A DNA stretch of 64,000 nt from Crossiella sp. SN42. GTDB taxonomy: Bacteria; Actinomycetota; Actinomycetes; Mycobacteriales; Pseudonocardiaceae. The stretch covers positions 310,001 through 374,000 of the forward strand of contig NZ_JAMHIV010000002.1 in NCBI RefSeq assembly GCF_023897065.1. The letters are read 5' to 3'. The notes below the pieces were generated by a model, which did no database searches, was not told the origin of the DNA, and saw only the letters and a program-made list of their open reading frames with translations. Made by a program: the position numbers and the translations under genes. Shown here piece by piece: positions 36,749 through 44,026 of this stretch (position 1 is the stretch's first letter; each line of letters starts with the position of its first letter).

Positions 36749-37972
36749 TCAGCCGGTCTTTCTGTCACTGGTTCCTTCAGCCGCTTTCAGCGGCTGCAAG
36801 TCTGGGGTTGTCCCAGATCCTGTCCCAAGCTCCGCGCCACCGGGCAGCACCCTCAGGGCCTGCGGATCTCCTGCTGCCGCAAGGAAAGCAGCCCGCTCGT
36901 CCTCGGTCTCCTGGACGTACTCGTTGGCCAGGTTGATGTCCTTCCAGCCAGCCATGCGCGCCAGCCGGAACGGGTTCAAGCCACCGGCCGCCAGCTTCGT
37001 GAACGCTCCGCGGCGAAGCCCGTAGCCGCCCATCGTGGCCAAGCCGAGCGCCTTCAGGGCGTTTCGGATGTGGTAGCCGAGCGTGCCTGGATCGAGGGGC
37101 CGGTCTCGCCGGGTGCGCAGCAGCACATCGCTTGGGCAGGGATTGCCGTCGGCATGCGGGATGCCGCATCCGCGGGTTGGGTCGCGACCGTCGAGTTGGC
37201 GGTCCACGATCTCCATTCCTTTGGAGGTAAGCCAGATCTTCCGCGTATCGTGATCCTTCGGCACTGGTTTAATCAGACGCTTTCGCCGGACCCTAACCTC
37301 TTCGACTTCGAGGTAACCTTCTTCACGATTCACGCGGTGAATGTGAAGCCCACACAGTTCACCTGGCCGCAGACCTGTCTCCATTCCCAAATCAATCGCA
37401 TCTTCGTAACCCTTGCTAATCTTCCCTTTGACCTTCTCCGCTCGCGAGACCGAAAGGTAGGCCTTCGGGCGCTTGCTGCGCTTTGGCAGGCCAACATCAA
37501 CGCACGGGGACGCGACAAGTATCGGCTCTTTAAGTGCCCGTTTAATTGAAACATTGAACACTGAGAAGATGCGGTGCACGTACCCCGGCGAGTACTTCGA
37601 ACTCAAGTCCTCGACCCAGTTGCGAACAGCAGCGTTGCTAATCTGATTAAGTGGGACCTCGCCCCAAACGGGGCGAATATGCCCCTCAACGATGTATCTT
37701 TCCGTGATGCTTGTGTCGGACGCGGACACTCTCTTCGGAGCCAACAGGTCCCACCAGACTCCCCACTTGGTGGTTGCCGGGAGCGTCCCCTGCACGCGCG
37801 CGGCTTGTTTTCGCGCCTTATCCTCCTCCGCGTTTGCGTACCGCTTGGCATCGCCTTCACGGTCGAAGTAGGGGGCTTTGCTGTTCTGCTTGTTCCCGGC
37901 GCTGTCGCGCCACACCGCGCGCCAGCGCCTCTTGCCGTTCTTGCCCGGCGTCATCTCTTCGACACTCGCCAC
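36749..37972 (-). CDS. int: Tyrosine integrase
   Basis: A 407-residue phage site-specific recombinase. The N-terminal arm-binding domain (about 10-60) is followed by a core-binding SAM-like domain (about 68-160) and a catalytic domain with Arg202 (TGLRPGELCGL), Arg320 (YGLRR), Trp343 (AGWKD) and nucleophile Tyr352 (NEYVQ). Box II normally reads HxxR; here the His is replaced by Tyr317. GTG 37972 has GGAGGGAGGAGA just upstream and was chosen for that reason. The gene is clearly lower in GC than its neighbours. It lies next to the rtcB break and should catalyse integration and, with an excisionase, excision. Confidence 0.9.
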   Translation of the reverse strand: MASVEEMTPGKNGKRRWRAVWRDSAGNKQNSKAPYFDREGDAKRYANAEEDKARKQAARVQGTLPATTKWGVWWDLLAPKRVSASDTSITERYIVEGHIRPVWGEVPLNQISNAAVRNWVEDLSSKYSPGYVHRIFSVFNVSIKRALKEPILVASPCVDVGLPKRSKRPKAYLSVSRAEKVKGKISKGYEDAIDLGMETGLRPGELCGLHIHRVNREEGYLEVEEVRVRRKRLIKPVPKDHDTRKIWLTSKGMEIVDRQLDGRDPTRGCGIPHADGNPCPSDVLLRTRRDRPLDPGTLGYHIRNALKALGLATMGGYGLRRGAFTKLAAGGLNPFRLARMAGWKDINLANEYVQETEDERAAFLAAAGDPQALRVLPGGAELGTGSGTTPDLQPLKAAEGTSDRKTG

Positions 37973-38016
37973 CTCTCCTCCCTCCTCTTCTGCACGGCCC
38001 ACACTGGCCGCGTGGC

Positions 38017-38400
38017 TTAATCCCCGGCCACCGAGTGCAGGTGACGCGGCGGGAAGCCCTGCTCGCGCATCGCTCGGTCGTAGGCGTTCGCGCGCGCCAA
38101 CTCGCGCGCGGCGTTGGCCACGTCCCGGCGCAGCTGAGCGTGACGCTCGGCGGCCCGCGCCTCGGCCTGCGCCGCTCGGCCGGCCGCTCGCGCCTCCCGT
38201 TCCCGCTCGCGGCGATCCGCAGCCGCACGATTCGTCGCGGCGAGCCACGCGCACCAAGCAACCACTGCGGCGAGGCCGACGACCATGGCCCCCAGCTTGG
38301 GTCCGGCCTGCATGGGGTGGACCGCGGCGTAGTAGGCGAGGGCGATGCACAGGCCTGATAGGACGAGGGCCGCACACAACACGGCTACCCGGAGTGACAT
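38017..38400 (-). CDS. Small membrane protein with coiled-coil tail
   Basis: A 127-residue protein with two transmembrane helices (about 5-26 and 36-55), then a long Ala/Arg/Glu-rich helix (58-105) likely to form a coiled coil. No family is recognised. It sits between the repressor and integrase genes on the same strand, so it is probably expressed in the lysogen. Genes in this position often affect immunity or superinfection exclusion, but that is only inferred from place. Confidence 0.6.
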   Translation of the reverse strand: MSLRVAVLCAALVLSGLCIALAYYAAVHPMQAGPKLGAMVVGLAAVVAWCAWLAATNRAAADRREREREARAAGRAAQAEARAAERHAQLRRDVANAARELARANAYDRAMREQGFPPRHLHSVAGD

Positions 38401-38530
38401 CCGTACCTCCCAGACGGCTGATCCTCCGCCGATCGGATGACGCTGATCGGCCTAGGCTGGGAGTCTGTGCTTCAGCTTCTTTAGAGTGCAACCGGTCACA
38501 CTGAACTGGGAGCACGTTCCCTCGTTCGGC

Positions 38531-38995
38531 CTAGCTGGCGGCCGCCTCATCGCGGTCAATCGTGTCTTGACCTGTTACTTTTCGGTGCGCAGCGGCGATG
38601 TTGTACAGGCCCTCCCAGAAGGCCGCCGGCGAGAACCGGCTCAGGGTTCCGAGGGTGTCGACCACGGCGCCGGGAGTCCACTGAGCCGGGTCAGGCCCCA
38701 GCACCTCGAAGTCCTCGGAGACGACTTCGGCTGACGGGTTCTCCTCCAGCAGTTGCGGAGCGCCACCGGCGAGCACTGCGCGGACGCTGCCCGGCGCCCA
38801 GCCGAGGCCTTGCTCCAGCCCGTTGACGGTCTTGTTCTGGAAGCTCGTGCGCGTCCCAGCCTCGACCACCTGCACGGAGGCGAGGCTGACGCTGCCCCGC
38901 GCCACCACGTCAGCCTGCGTCCAGCCCCGCTCTTCCCGGCGCGCACGCACTGCTGCGGCCAGACGCTGCGACTGCTCGATCGTTCCCCGAAGCAT
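38531..38995 (-). CDS. XRE-family phage repressor (CI-like)
   Basis: A 154-residue protein with an N-terminal helix-turn-helix (about 8-75; ERGWTQADVVARGSVSLASV) and a C-terminal region with no recognised peptidase motif, so not a LexA-type self-cleaving repressor. It is leftward and divergent from a small helix-turn-helix gene across a 169-bp region packed with CCTAGGT-like sites. It is therefore the best candidate for the lysogeny repressor. ATG 38995. Confidence 0.8.
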   Translation of the reverse strand: MLRGTIEQSQRLAAAVRARREERGWTQADVVARGSVSLASVQVVEAGTRTSFQNKTVNGLEQGLGWAPGSVRAVLAGGAPQLLEENPSAEVVSEDFEVLGPDPAQWTPGAVVDTLGTLSRFSPAAFWEGLYNIAAAHRKVTGQDTIDRDEAAAS

Positions 38996-39013
38996 GTCCG
39001 AATGATGGCCACC

Positions 39014-39160
39014 CTAACTAGGTGCTGTCTACCTTTTCCAAGCCTAGAGGTGACTTTTGAACCACTTGGCCTAGGTCTTCTGTGGGTAACTACCTAGGTC
39101 AAAGGTAGGTAACAGGCCCATCCAAGACTTGTTCTAGACCTAGAACAGACCTAGAGTTCG
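39014..39160. promoter_or_regulatory. Lysogeny switch region with repeated CCTAGGT operators
   Basis: Between the divergent repressor and Cro-like genes there are at least six related sites: ACTAGGT (39017-39023), GCCTAGAGG (39042-39050), CCTAGGT (39070-39076), ACCTAGGT (39092-39099, palindromic), GGTAGGT (39104-39110), and the perfect 16-bp dyad GTTCTAG-AC-CTAGAAC (39131-39146) followed by ACCTAGAG. CTAG tetramers are normally rare in actinomycete DNA, so this cluster is striking. Another CCTAGG is at 38451-38456, beyond the repressor gene. Confidence 0.75.
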
Positions 39161-39164
39161 TCCC

Positions 39165-39425
39165 ATGCAGACCGCGAAAGCAAACGGACCCGCCATCCGG
39201 GCGGCGCGCGAGGACGCGGAGCTGACCCTCCGGAAGTTCCACTCCAGGCTCACCGCCGAGCACGGCCCGGTCCACATCGACACCCTGCGCAAGATCGAGC
39301 AGGGCGCCCGCCAGCCCGGCGTGGAGCTGTTCGGGGCGATCTGCCGCATCCTCGGCCGCACGCGAAGCGAACTCAGTACCCCGCGGGCCAGCGTCCCGCG
39401 CGGCAGCCAGGCGAGCGCGGCATGA
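39165..39425 (+). CDS. Small helix-turn-helix protein, Cro-like
   Basis: An 86-residue XRE-type DNA-binding protein (helix-turn-helix about 10-60; the third helix region is HIDTLRKIEQGARQPGVELF). It is the first gene of the rightward operon, directly opposite the repressor, which is the Cro position in lambdoid phages. ATG 39165 lies immediately after the operator cluster. It overlaps the excisionase-like gene as ATGA. Confidence 0.75.
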   Translation: MQTAKANGPAIRAAREDAELTLRKFHSRLTAEHGPVHIDTLRKIEQGARQPGVELFGAICRILGRTRSELSTPRASVPRGSQASAA

Positions 39426-39649
39426 GTACCGAGTCGGCCACCACGCCTGAGCCGTCGCCCTGGTTGACGATCAAGGAAGCCGCCCTCCGTGCCCGCCGCC
39501 ACCCACAGACCGTGTGGTCCGCGCTCGTGAGCAAGAAGTTGGCGGGCTACCAGCCCAACGGCGCGGGTTGCACCTGGACGGTCCACATCGAGGACGTGGA
39601 CCGGTGGGTGCGCGGCGAGCCCGCGCGCTTCGGCCGCCGCGCCGCCTGA
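39422..39649 (+). CDS. Excisionase-like / MerR-type helix-turn-helix protein
   Basis: A 75-residue protein with the HTH_17 (excisionase family) layout: WLTIKEAALRARRHPQTVWSA followed by the wing and VHIEDVDRWVRG. Proteins of this type direct integrase toward excision or act as small regulators. The ATG at 39422 overlaps the stop of the Cro-like gene. It is the best excisionase candidate in the window. Confidence 0.7.
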   Translation: MSTESATTPEPSPWLTIKEAALRARRHPQTVWSALVSKKLAGYQPNGAGCTWTVHIEDVDRWVRGEPARFGRRAA

Positions 39650-39766
39650 CTCGCCGGGCTGGTCGCCGTGCTTCCCCCGACGACCAGCCCGGCACCCCAG
39701 ACCCGGGCCGGGTGTCGCCCAGCCGCCGTCCGGCACCCGGCCCGGCCTTCCCGGAAGGACATCCCG

Positions 39767-39865
39767 ATGACCAGCCCTGACGAGGAGATCGCCGAGGCCA
39801 TCCGCCTCAAGGCGATCAACACCGTCTCCGACCTGCTCCGCGACACCGACGACGAGGAGGACTGA
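39767..39865 (+). CDS. 32-residue acidic phage peptide
   Basis: ATG 39767 with GGAAGGA seven bases upstream encodes 32 residues beginning MTSPDEEIAEAIRL and ending DTDDEED. It shares its first residues (TSPDE) with the next small gene, so the pair probably arose by duplication. Function unknown. Confidence 0.55.
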   Translation: MTSPDEEIAEAIRLKAINTVSDLLRDTDDEED

Positions 39866-39868
39866 CCC

Positions 39869-39985
39869 GTGACCAGCCCTGACGAACTCCGCGCCGAGAT
39901 CGCCCGCAGCGTCGCCGAGCACGCGGACGCCGACTGGGCCGCGCGCACGAAGAACTCGATCGCGGACGCGATCACCGAGGACTGA
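39869..39985 (+). CDS. 38-residue phage peptide, paralogue of its neighbour
   Basis: GTG 39869 starts 3 bp after the previous stop. The 38-residue product begins VTSPDELRAEIARS and ends DAITED. It is a single predicted amphipathic helix, related in its start to the preceding peptide. Function unknown. Confidence 0.5.
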   Translation: MTSPDELRAEIARSVAEHADADWAARTKNSIADAITED

Positions 39986-40062
39986 CCCGCACAAACAGCG
40001 CGGGCCGGGGCTGCGTCAACAGCCACCGACCCGCTTCCGACCACGAGGAGACGAGACCTCCC

Positions 40063-40275
40063 ATGGCCAGCAAGCAGAACGGTACCGGGTCCGAAACCCA
40101 GGCCAACCGCCACGTCAACCGCCGCCAGCCGCACCTCTCGGAGGGCAAGCCCTCCTTCCGTGCCAACACGCACAACCAGCGCGAGGGCGGCCAGTCCGTC
40201 GACGAGATCCGCGCCGAGATCGAGAAGCGCAACCAGCCCCCCGCCGAGCAGCCGAACCCCTGGTTTGGAGCCTGA
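40063..40275 (+). CDS. 70-residue basic phage protein, function unknown
   Basis: A hydrophilic 70-residue protein rich in Gln, Asn and Arg, with no predicted fold. ATG 40063 has GAGGAGACGAGA upstream, a good ribosome site. It shares a phrase (DEIRAEI) with the 38-residue peptide upstream (DELRAEI). The 77 bp between the two genes hold nothing else that I can see. Confidence 0.55.
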   Translation: MASKQNGTGSETQANRHVNRRQPHLSEGKPSFRANTHNQREGGQSVDEIRAEIEKRNQPPAEQPNPWFGA

Positions 40276-40276
40276 G

Positions 40277-40537
40277 ATGGCCGCCCACCGACTGACCGCC
40301 CCCGGCCGCCGTGCCGGGGGCTCCCCCACCGAGCGCTGGCTCGCCCGCGCGCAGTTCATCTGGGCCGCTGCGGCCTCGTTCCTCGGCCTGCTGGCGATCG
40401 GGTTCACCGGGTGGTGCGTGTTCCGGCTGCTCGCCGAGGCCGGTCCGTACTGGCCGGTGCCCGCCGCGATCATGGCCACCACCGCGGCCGTTGCGCACGC
40501 CCTGCGCCAGTGGGCGCGGACGGGTGGTGCCCGGTGA
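40277..40537 (+). CDS. Small two-helix membrane protein
   Basis: 86 residues with a basic N-terminal tail and two transmembrane helices (about 27-50 and 56-75). The start ATG 40277 lies just after the previous stop; the open frame extends upstream only as a shadow. The first of three consecutive small membrane proteins, overlapping by GTGA with the next. Confidence 0.6.
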   Translation: MAAHRLTAPGRRAGGSPTERWLARAQFIWAAAASFLGLLAIGFTGWCVFRLLAEAGPYWPVPAAIMATTAAVAHALRQWARTGGAR

Positions 40538-40818
40538 CCCCCGCCGAGCTGCGCCGCGCCGAAGAGCGCGCGGACCTGGTCATCGACGTGGCGACGCTGA
40601 TCGCCGGAACGGTGCTCGGCGCCGGGCTGGTCGGGGCCGCGTTGTCGGTGGTCGGTGAGCACTTCGACCGCGCCGGGCCGCTGGCCGTGCTGCTGCTGTT
40701 GGTCGCCGGGATGTCCGGTGCCCTCGCGGTCGGTGGTCTGGCCCAGCGCGTGGTGTCCCGGCTGCTGCACCCGGTGCGGGTCGCGCCGACCCGCTGCACC
40801 AACCGGCGGCCGCGGTGA
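40534..40818 (+). CDS. Small two-helix membrane protein
   Basis: 94 residues with an Arg/Glu-rich amphipathic start, two hydrophobic helices (about 18-40 and 50-72) and a basic tail. The GTG at 40534 overlaps the previous stop, and its own stop overlaps the next GTG. Three adjacent membrane proteins of this kind may form a complex, but no function is recognised. Confidence 0.6.
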   Translation: MTPAELRRAEERADLVIDVATLIAGTVLGAGLVGAALSVVGEHFDRAGPLAVLLLLVAGMSGALAVGGLAQRVVSRLLHPVRVAPTRCTNRRPR

Positions 40819-41012
40819 ACCCGACCCGGCTCGGTGTCCCGCTGGCCTACGCGGTCGGTGCGGCCTGGTGGCTCGCGCTGGCCCCGCTCCTCGGCCGCGA
40901 CCTCGCGACCTCGCTCGTGCCGGTGCTGGCTGGCATCTCGGTCTGGGCCTGGTGGTCCGGGCCGGCCCTCGGCCGCGCCGTCCTCATCGTCGTGTCCAGG
41001 AGGACCCCGTGA
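40815..41012 (+). CDS. Small membrane protein
   Basis: 65 residues, Trp/Leu/Ala-rich, with two hydrophobic segments (about 8-25 and 30-58). GTG 40815 overlaps the preceding stop by 4 nt and its end overlaps the next start. The third of the membrane trio. Function unknown. Confidence 0.55.
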   Translation: MNPTRLGVPLAYAVGAAWWLALAPLLGRDLATSLVPVLAGISVWAWWSGPALGRAVLIVVSRRTP

Positions 41013-41458
41013 ACCGTTCAATCACGTTGCTCCGCGACCTCGCCGACCACGTCGACCAGCACCGGCTCGCCGAGCACGAAGTGCTGAGCGCCGGTGTCGA
41101 CCTCAACGGGCTCCGCGTCCACGTGCGCAGGCCCCAGGACAAGAGCATGCCGTCGCTGCTGCGCTGGCACGACACGCTCGCTGCACCATCGCTCACCGCG
41201 CAGGTGGTAGGCGAGTCCGTGCACCTCCACGCCCACGGGTTGCTGGGCAACACCAAGACCCAGATCGTCGCAGTCATCGCGGATGACACCGCTGACCTGC
41301 TGCGCGCGAACTTCACGCTCACCGACAAGCCGACCCAGGTCCCGGTGCACAAGCTGCGCCGCCTGGTGGACGCCGAGGCCTTGATGCGCCAGCCCCTGAT
41401 GGAACTGCCGGGCGCGGACGTCCCGCCAATGCGGACCACTGTGGACGGTGCCCGATGA
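41009..41458 (+). CDS. Phage hypothetical protein, 149 aa
   Basis: A soluble 149-residue alpha/beta protein with no recognised family. GTG 41009 is set by the 4-nt overlap and the CCAGGAGGA upstream. The product begins with a helix (ITLLRDLADHVDQHRLAEHE) and has a beta-rich centre (TAQVVGESVHLHAHGLL). Conserved early-region phage proteins of unknown role are common here. Confidence 0.6.
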   Translation: MNRSITLLRDLADHVDQHRLAEHEVLSAGVDLNGLRVHVRRPQDKSMPSLLRWHDTLAAPSLTAQVVGESVHLHAHGLLGNTKTQIVAVIADDTADLLRANFTLTDKPTQVPVHKLRRLVDAEALMRQPLMELPGADVPPMRTTVDGAR

Positions 41459-41637
41459 GCGTCGACCCGCTCGCGACCCTCGTGGTCGGTGACCTGCTTC
41501 CCGAGGCCGAGGGCGACATCTGCCGGGCCTACCACCGGTACGAGTGCTGCCGCGACGAGAACCACCCCGGCCAGCACATCGCCGCGGACGCCGAGTGGAG
41601 CGTCCTCGACGTGTGGCCACAAGGCGGTGCGGCGTGA
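41455..41637 (+). CDS. Small Cys/His-rich phage protein
   Basis: 60 residues. CRAYHRYECCRDENHPGQH (23-41) clusters three cysteines and three histidines, a plausible zinc site. ATG 41455 overlaps the upstream stop, and the end overlaps the next GTG. Function unknown. Confidence 0.55.
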   Translation: MSVDPLATLVVGDLLPEAEGDICRAYHRYECCRDENHPGQHIAADAEWSVLDVWPQGGAA

Positions 41638-42038
41638 GCTACGAGTCCCGCGCCTACGACAAGCAGACCGCTGACGGTTTCGGCCCGGACCCGGTGGTGG
41701 TGCTCGTCGTCACCGGCACTCACGATGTGTCTCGCCTGGTCCACCTGTTCTCGCGCGGCCTCATCGAGCACGTCGCGGTCGGACAGCGGATGCGGCGGCA
41801 GGTGCGCCGACACAACGGCGGACGGACTGCACTCGAACTGCTCAAGGCGCACGGCGGCCCGGACTTCACCGCCGAACTACAGCCGAGTGCCGCTGCCGAG
41901 CTACGTGCTCAGGCCGACAAGTTCGAGAAGCAGATCAACACGATCATGCTGACTGCACCGGGTGCCGCATCGGTCGTGACGCTGTCGAGCGTGGTCCACG
42001 AGCTGCGTGACCGCGCCGACGAACTGGACTCCGCGTGA
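41634..42038 (+). CDS. Phage hypothetical protein, 134 aa
   Basis: 134 residues, helical at the C-terminus (QADKFEKQINTIMLT and VVHELRDRADEL) with a beta-rich start (PVVVLVVTGTHDVSRLV). No family recognised. GTG 41634 by 4-nt overlap with its neighbour. Confidence 0.55.
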   Translation: MSYESRAYDKQTADGFGPDPVVVLVVTGTHDVSRLVHLFSRGLIEHVAVGQRMRRQVRRHNGGRTALELLKAHGGPDFTAELQPSAAAELRAQADKFEKQINTIMLTAPGAASVVTLSSVVHELRDRADELDSA

Positions 42039-42196
42039 CGCCGCGTTGGTGGTCCCGGCTCACCCGCCGGGCCACCACCGCCCGCTACAGCCGCGACACC
42101 CGCTGGCCGCCACCGGCACTGCCCGCCGAACTCCTCGGCCGCTGCCCCGACTGCGGCCACACCCCCAAAACCTGCGAGCACTGGAGGACCCAGTGA
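42035..42196 (+). CDS. Small zinc-binding phage protein, 53 aa
   Basis: 53 residues with a basic N-terminal half and CPDCGHTPKTCEHW near the end, a likely zinc knuckle (three Cys and two His). GTG 42035 overlaps the previous stop and its TGA overlaps the next GTG. It is too short for many gene finders, but the two-sided 4-nt overlap supports it. Confidence 0.55.
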   Translation: MTPRWWSRLTRRATTARYSRDTRWPPPALPAELLGRCPDCGHTPKTCEHWRTQ

Positions 42197-42549
42197 CCGA
42201 CCCCGAGATCATCCCCCACCCGCTGCACGACGCGATCCTCAAGCACGCCAAGCACCGTCCGATGCGAAAGGTCAAGGCCGACTGGTGGGTCCGCACGTAC
42301 CGGGCGGTCGGGGACCACTTCGATGACCCGGTTCAGGAGCGGTGGAGCCCAGTCCTGGCTCCCACGTCCGGGGAGAACCTGCTGACTGGCAAGCGGTTCG
42401 TGCGCCTGGTGATGCAGGACCAGGAGTCCCCGCTTGACGGGCTGGAGGTCACGGACAAGCCGGGCCGAGAGGTGCTGTGCTGCACCGCGGCGGAGGCGAA
42501 GCGTGCCGGGCTGGTCGCGGTTGAGGTGCCCGCTGGTGGTGCCCGGTGA
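42193..42549 (+). CDS. Phage hypothetical protein, 118 aa
   Basis: 118-residue soluble protein with no recognised family. It begins VTDPEIIPHPLHDAILKH and contains KADWWVRTYRAVGDH. GTG 42193 by overlap; the frame extends upstream only as a shadow of the previous gene. Confidence 0.55.
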   Translation: MTDPEIIPHPLHDAILKHAKHRPMRKVKADWWVRTYRAVGDHFDDPVQERWSPVLAPTSGENLLTGKRFVRLVMQDQESPLDGLEVTDKPGREVLCCTAAEAKRAGLVAVEVPAGGAR

Positions 42550-43028
42550 ACGCCGAGACCCCGCAGCACGACGTCCGCGCACTCGCTGAGGCCGTGCGCG
42601 GGCTTCAGCCAGCCGTCGAGCAGGCATTCGCCCTGCTGTCCGAGCGCACCCCCGCACCGTCCACACCGGACACCGACCTACGGGACCGCATCGCCGCCGT
42701 GCTGGCTGAGCAACTCCCCGGCTACGACGTCTCCAACGCGTTCATCGTGCAACTGCTGATGCAGGTAGTGCAGCCGGAGCTGGACCGGCTGGCCGCCGAA
42801 ATCAGCCGCCTGGACGACGCCTTCAGCCGGGAGATCTGCACATCCGAGCAGCACGTCAACAACTGGATGGACGACCTCAACCGCCTGTCGACCGCGCTGC
42901 GGGAGATGGCCCGACGGGTCACCGAGCAGCGGCGTCTCCGGCGTGGGCGGATCACCCTGGGCGAGTCCAAGTTGATGAACGAGTACCTGGGCAAGGTGCT
43001 CGCCGAGCGTGGGGACGGTGCGCTGTGA
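42546..43028 (+). CDS. Coiled-coil phage protein, 160 aa
   Basis: 160 residues, mostly helical. Residues about 75-135 have heptad-like spacing (LDRLAAEISRLDDAFSREI, LNRLSTALREMARRV) consistent with a coiled coil. GTG 42546 overlaps the upstream stop, and its stop overlaps the DpdA-like gene. Function unknown. Confidence 0.6.
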   Translation: MNAETPQHDVRALAEAVRGLQPAVEQAFALLSERTPAPSTPDTDLRDRIAAVLAEQLPGYDVSNAFIVQLLMQVVQPELDRLAAEISRLDDAFSREICTSEQHVNNWMDDLNRLSTALREMARRVTEQRRLRRGRITLGESKLMNEYLGKVLAERGDGAL

Positions 43029-44026
43029 GAGCCCGGCGGTGGGCTGACACCCTCGGCGACCTGTGGCGCGACACCGGATGCCGTCACGGCGGCGAACCGG
43101 TGCTCGAACTGCTCGACGGCACCGGCGTGTGCTTCGTACGCAGTCACGCTGTCCGGGTGTGGGGGCCGCTGCGCCCCTACTACGGGCCTGCCGCACTGGA
43201 CTTCCTGCTGGGCTCGCACCAACCGGCTTGGCTGGAAGCCGCAGCGGTGCCGCTGTTCATCTCCGACACCAGGCTCCAGGACCGCATGACCCTGCCAAAG
43301 GCCAGCGGCAGGTGGGCGCTGGACTCCGGCGGCTTCACGATGATCCAGCGCTTCGGGCACTGGACCGGCACCGCCCAGGGCTACGTCGACCGGGTCCGCC
43401 GCTACCACGACGAGATCGGGCACCTGGCCTGGTGCGCACCGCGCGACTGGATGTGCGAACCCGAAGCGATCCACGGTGGACAGATCGGCCCCTTGACCTT
43501 CGTGGGCACCGGCTTGTCCGTCGAGGAACACCAGCGCCGCACCGTGGCCAGCGTGCTCGAACTGCGCGAGCTGGCACCGGAACTGCCGTGGATTCCGGTG
43601 GTGCAGGGCTACACCCCGGCCGAGTACGAGCACTGCGTCGGGCTGTACGACCGCGCCGGGATCGACCTCACCCGCGAACCCCTGGTAGCGCTGGGCTCGG
43701 TGTGCAGGAGGCAGGGCACAGCGGAGGCGCACCGGATCATCCGCGCCCTGCGCGCCCACGGCATCCACCGCTTGCACGGCTTCGGTGTGAAAACGACCGG
43801 CCTGCTGCGGTACGGGCACCTCCTGTCCTCCGCAGATTCCCTGTCCTGGAGCGACCGCGCTCGCCACGAGGACCACCCGATCTGCGGCGAGATCCACCCC
43901 CGCGGCGGCCAGCGGTGCAACAACTGCCTGCCCTGGGCGCTGGACTGGCGCAACCGCCTGCTGACCCGGCTGGCCTGCCGACCACGGCAGACCGACCTGG
44001 TCGAGGCGCTGGAGTGTGCGTCATGA
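43025..44026 (+). CDS. Queuine tRNA-ribosyltransferase-like (DpdA-like) phage protein
   Basis: A 333-residue protein of the TGT/DpdA superfamily. DSGGF (100-104) carries the Asp equivalent to the TGT substrate-binding Asp. PVVQG (191-195), LVALGSVCRR (220-229), LHGFGVKT (250-257) and SADSLSWS (269-276) match the order of TGT motifs, the last holding the presumed nucleophilic Asp271. A C-terminal C-x(2)-H with CNNC (288-301) resembles the TGT zinc site. TGT swaps guanine for a 7-deazaguanine in tRNA; DpdA does the same in DNA. In a phage, base exchange in DNA as protection against restriction is plausible. No preQ0-synthesis genes lie in the window. Confidence 0.75.
   Translation: MRARRWADTLGDLWRDTGCRHGGEPVLELLDGTGVCFVRSHAVRVWGPLRPYYGPAALDFLLGSHQPAWLEAAAVPLFISDTRLQDRMTLPKASGRWALDSGGFTMIQRFGHWTGTAQGYVDRVRRYHDEIGHLAWCAPRDWMCEPEAIHGGQIGPLTFVGTGLSVEEHQRRTVASVLELRELAPELPWIPVVQGYTPAEYEHCVGLYDRAGIDLTREPLVALGSVCRRQGTAEAHRIIRALRAHGIHRLHGFGVKTTGLLRYGHLLSSADSLSWSDRARHEDHPICGEIHPRGGQRCNNCLPWALDWRNRLLTRLACRPRQTDLVEALECAS

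Noticed and set aside
36600-36760. tRNA gene as phage attachment site
   Set aside because: No cloverleaf can be formed; the disrupted gene is clearly rtcB.
36694-37025. Short plus-strand frames after rtcB as a continuation of the ligase
   Set aside because: No RtcB C-terminal motifs in any frame; the sequence is antisense to the integrase end.
38017-38515. Extension of the integrase frame to 38515
   Set aside because: Arg/Gly-rich shadow of the small membrane protein gene; a ribosome site supports the start at 37972.
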